DNA from: Azadirachta indica
Taxonomy: Eukaryota > Streptophyta > Magnoliopsida > Sapindales > Meliaceae
Length of the DNA stretch: 64,000 nucleotides
Direction of reading: 5' to 3'
Assembly (NCBI GenBank): GCA_022749755.1
Contig: CM040445.1
Location: forward strand, 14,467,182 to 14,531,181
Shown: positions 61,375 to 64,000 of the stretch, piece after piece
Position numbering within the stretch: the first letter of the stretch is position 1
Layout: each line of letters opens with the position of its first letter
Notes under the pieces: model-generated
Seen by the model: only the letters and a program-made list of their open reading frames with translations
Told to the model about the DNA's origin: nothing
Databases searched by the model: none
Made by a program: the position numbers and the translations under genes

Positions 61375-63804
61375 ATGGCAGTGGTTATGGCAATCCGATC
61401 TTCAGCGACTGCAAAACTCTCTCTTCCTTCTACTCCATCTCTGTCTTCCACTCAAAGAGCTTCCCCTAAATCTCAGTTGAAACCAGACTCTGTGCTGCTG
61501 CCAACATCAACTACCTTCTCTATCTTGGCTCTATTCAATGCTCCAGATGAAGTTAAAGCTCTCACTCTTGACAAAGACCAGATTGTCTCATCCCTCAATG
61601 AGGTAACAAGTTGCAGTTAATAATCCTTTAGCATTGTCGAATGAACTCGCATAAATTATGCAATGTTAGAGGTCAAAGCAATAAGATAGCTGCACAATTA
61701 TCAACCAATTGAGCAGTACAGTTTCTGTACTGGTCGATTCTATCATGTGGATATTAAATTCAGTCAATACCATTTCTTCTAATGCGACTTTCTCGCATCC
61801 TGAATGGTTAAAAATAATTCAGAAATGCTTATAAATTTGCAATTAGGTTGCATTTTAAAGCTTTCTCGTCACCCAGTTCAGAACATGTTTCTTTTCAAGC
61901 TAATTTATGTTGTTGGGCTTGAGAGCAAGGATCAAACATTTTACCGCTGCCAATCGTACTTGTACGTCTTTTCTAAATTTTTAATTGGTTACCCATTTCT
62001 TATCATTAGTAAATTTTGATTAATTGATAGGTGGAGAAAACAATTGATCAAGTTCAAGAAGCAGGTTCAAGTTTCTTGGATACTGCACAGAAAATCCTTG
62101 ATGTTGTAGGGAGTACTTTGAAGCCAGTTGTTGATGTGGCAGTACCTATTGCAAAGCAAGCTAGAGAAGAGGCATTGAAGATTGCTTCTCCAGCTATTTC
62201 CGAGGCTACTAAGAAAGCCCAAGAAGCAATTCAAAGCACTGGTGTTGATACCAAACCAATTCTCACTGCTGCCAAGGTCTGCCCTTTCTCATTTTTAACT
62301 TCATTTTTCTCAATTTTGCAGTGTTAATATGTTTGGTTGCTTGTGGGGTTTACTAAAATGAGTATTATGTATTGAAACTGGAATACACTTCTATCCTCCA
62401 ATGTCACCCTTATGAAAATGTATTAAGTGGGAGCTTCTTGGTTATCTGGAGAACTTTTGCTCTGGCTCTTGAAATGACTGGTTTTGCCAAATTCGGTCAT
62501 TAATGGCTCATTGGAAATGCTTATTTTGATTTCAATTAATTACTAAAGAAAAATACAAATGTCCATATTTGACATATTGGAGAAGAAAAAATGGAGCTGT
62601 CATCTTTGGAGCCTTTGAGCCTTTGACATTGAAAAAGTTGTGGACGTACTCCAATCCATTTTCATGGATTTCTGCATAAATTTAAGGTATCTATTAAGTC
62701 GATGTAGGCATACATATGAGCAAATAATGAATATTGAATTATTTTCTTCAAATTCAGAAACATTTTAATGGTTATGATTAAGCTCCTTTTGCTTGTTTGA
62801 AACAGGCCTTTTTTGTAATCTTAGTAGCTTATATCATCAAAGTTGTGTTTTAAACTTATATGTGAAACATCATAAATTTCTAAGGAGCAAAGATATGCCC
62901 TAAAATTTCTCTGCATGTGTGTTCTAATCTGCTACGGGTAGTTTTTGCATCTGAAATTGGCACTATCGGACCCTGGCAATTTCTGTAGTACTTTCAAGTG
63001 AATGTTCTCTCTTGTTGCAAGTAAATCCGATTAAAAAGATGTCTTTTGTTGCAGACAGTTGCAGATGCAGCACAACAGACAACAAAGGTCGTTGGAGAGG
63101 CCAAGCCTATAGCTACATCAGCTGTTGAAACCATGACATCAGGAGATCCTGTTGTGATTGTTGGAACTGCTGGAGCATTGTTTCTGACGTACCTCCTCCT
63201 TCCTCCCATCTGGTCTGCAATCACATTTAACCTTCGAGGTTACAAAGGTGATTTTGCCGTGCCTGATGTAGTTGCTTCCTATGAGTAAATTAAATTTGGC
63301 TGCATTCGAATTTGAGTATATGGGTTTGGATCTGAGCCACATATTACAGGAGGGGAGGAGATGAGGGAGTGGCAGGGTGTCTTAAAGGCTTAAACTATTT
63401 CTCAGCTCATTCATTTGCTTAATTATTTCAAGTTCACACATTAACAAGGCTACAATCACTTGCTATTCTAGACTTTAAGGATTGAACGCAGACCTGTGGC
63501 TTGAAATTTTCACATCCAAAGATAATGAAGAAAAACTTTATTTAACCAAAAAAAAAATTCTCAATTTTATGAATTTCTTCTAGTTTTACCCTTGCCAAGC
63601 TATGTTTCTTGAGCTTATGTTATAATGCAGGCTAATATGTTATTATTTTGTTACTTCTGCAGGTGAAGTTACTCCTGCTCAAACACTTGATCTAGTTACC
63701 ACACGAAATCACCTAATGATTGATATTCGGTCAGAGAAGGACAAGAACAAAGCTGGCATTCCACGTCTTCCCCCTAGTGCTAAAAACAGGGTTGTTTCAA
63801 TTCC
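61375..63804 (+). CDS. CAS: Chloroplast calcium-sensing protein CAS, first four exons (gene continues past the window)
   Basis: A thylakoid membrane protein that links Ca2+ to stomatal closure, photoacclimation and plastid immune signalling. Exons: 61375-61602, 62031-62276, 63055-63247, 63663-63804, joining in one frame (269 complete codons plus two bases). Exon 1 is a Ser/Thr-rich transit peptide region (MAVVMAIRSSATAKLSL). Exons 2-3 encode an Ala/Lys-rich helical segment (EKTIDQVQEAGSSFLD, KIASPAISEATKKAQEAI). A membrane helix follows (DPVVIVGTAGALFLTYLLL). Exon 4 begins the rhodanese-like domain (EVTPAQTLDLV, LMIDIRSEKDK). The rest of that domain and the C-terminus lie beyond 64000. The split glycine codon at 63247/63663 and GT-AG ends support the last junction. 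Confidence 0.93.
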
Positions 63805-64000
63805 GTAAGTAAATCAGTAGATCTGCTGCCTCACTGCATTTTGTTCACTTTCTTACTCTACTGCCGATCACGACATAAAATGTATTCATACTTTTCATTT
63901 ACAAGAAAATTGCAAGATCATTTTTCTTGCCTCAATTTGATCTCTTACTTATCAACCAATCTGTCTAGAGGATTTGATGTGTGTTTTTAATAGTTGTGGA

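Noticed and set aside
1..64000. CRISPR arrays, bacterial operons or ribosome-binding sites
   Set aside because: The window is clearly plant nuclear DNA with spliced genes; no regularly spaced repeat array of that type is present.

Overview
The window is nuclear DNA from a flowering plant, almost certainly a core eudicot. Genes carry many short GT-AG introns, intergenic DNA is very AT-rich and full of small fold-back (MITE-like) elements, and the gene families are plant-type: TOUGH, ALA flippase, CML, ERF, CC-NB-LRR, DUF295 F-box and the chloroplast CAS protein. The species cannot be fixed from the sequence; a rosid is plausible.

Layout. 0.5-10.8 kb: a complete 16-exon G-patch/SWAP gene (TOUGH, TGH), plus strand. 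11.5-24.4 kb: a graveyard holding a second copy of the TGH last-exon region, MSH2 fragments, four exon fragments of CASP (minus strand) and two tandem DUF295 F-box pseudogenes, one carrying a 243-bp MITE. 24.4-28.7 kb: AT-rich intergenic DNA with fold-back elements. 29.1-34.9 kb: a complete 11-exon P4-ATPase (ALA flippase). 35.5-36.0 kb: a decayed copia fragment. 36.4-36.8 kb: an intronless CML15/16-type calcium sensor, minus strand. 38.2-38.6 kb: a small one-helix membrane protein, minus strand. 41.1-43.3 kb: nested fold-back repeats. 43.9-46.6 kb: a possible transcription unit with a spliced short ORF. 49.5-50.2 kb: an AP2/ERF transcription factor, minus strand, with a fold-back element just upstream. 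51.8-60.6 kb: a tandem duplication of a CC-NB-LRR gene, first copy intact and second copy a pseudogene. 61.4 kb to the end: the first four exons of the chloroplast calcium-sensing protein CAS, which runs off the window.

From memory of the Arabidopsis map, TGH and CAS are near neighbours on chromosome 5 (At5g23080 and At5g23060), CML16 and ALA10 are adjacent on chromosome 3 (At3g25600 and At3g25610), and CASP and MSH2 lie close together on chromosome 3 (At3g18480 and At3g18524). The window therefore looks like an ancestral gene block whose members were separated by fractionation, with a fragment of a third locus moved in and decayed.

The genes do not form a pathway. They are independent housekeeping, signalling and defence genes. 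I saw no wholly new system. The items most worth following are the composite CASP/MSH2/TGH pseudogene island, the spliced short ORF near 46 kb, the long fold-back repeats, and the MITE-like insertion upstream of the intact NLR that its pseudogene twin lacks.
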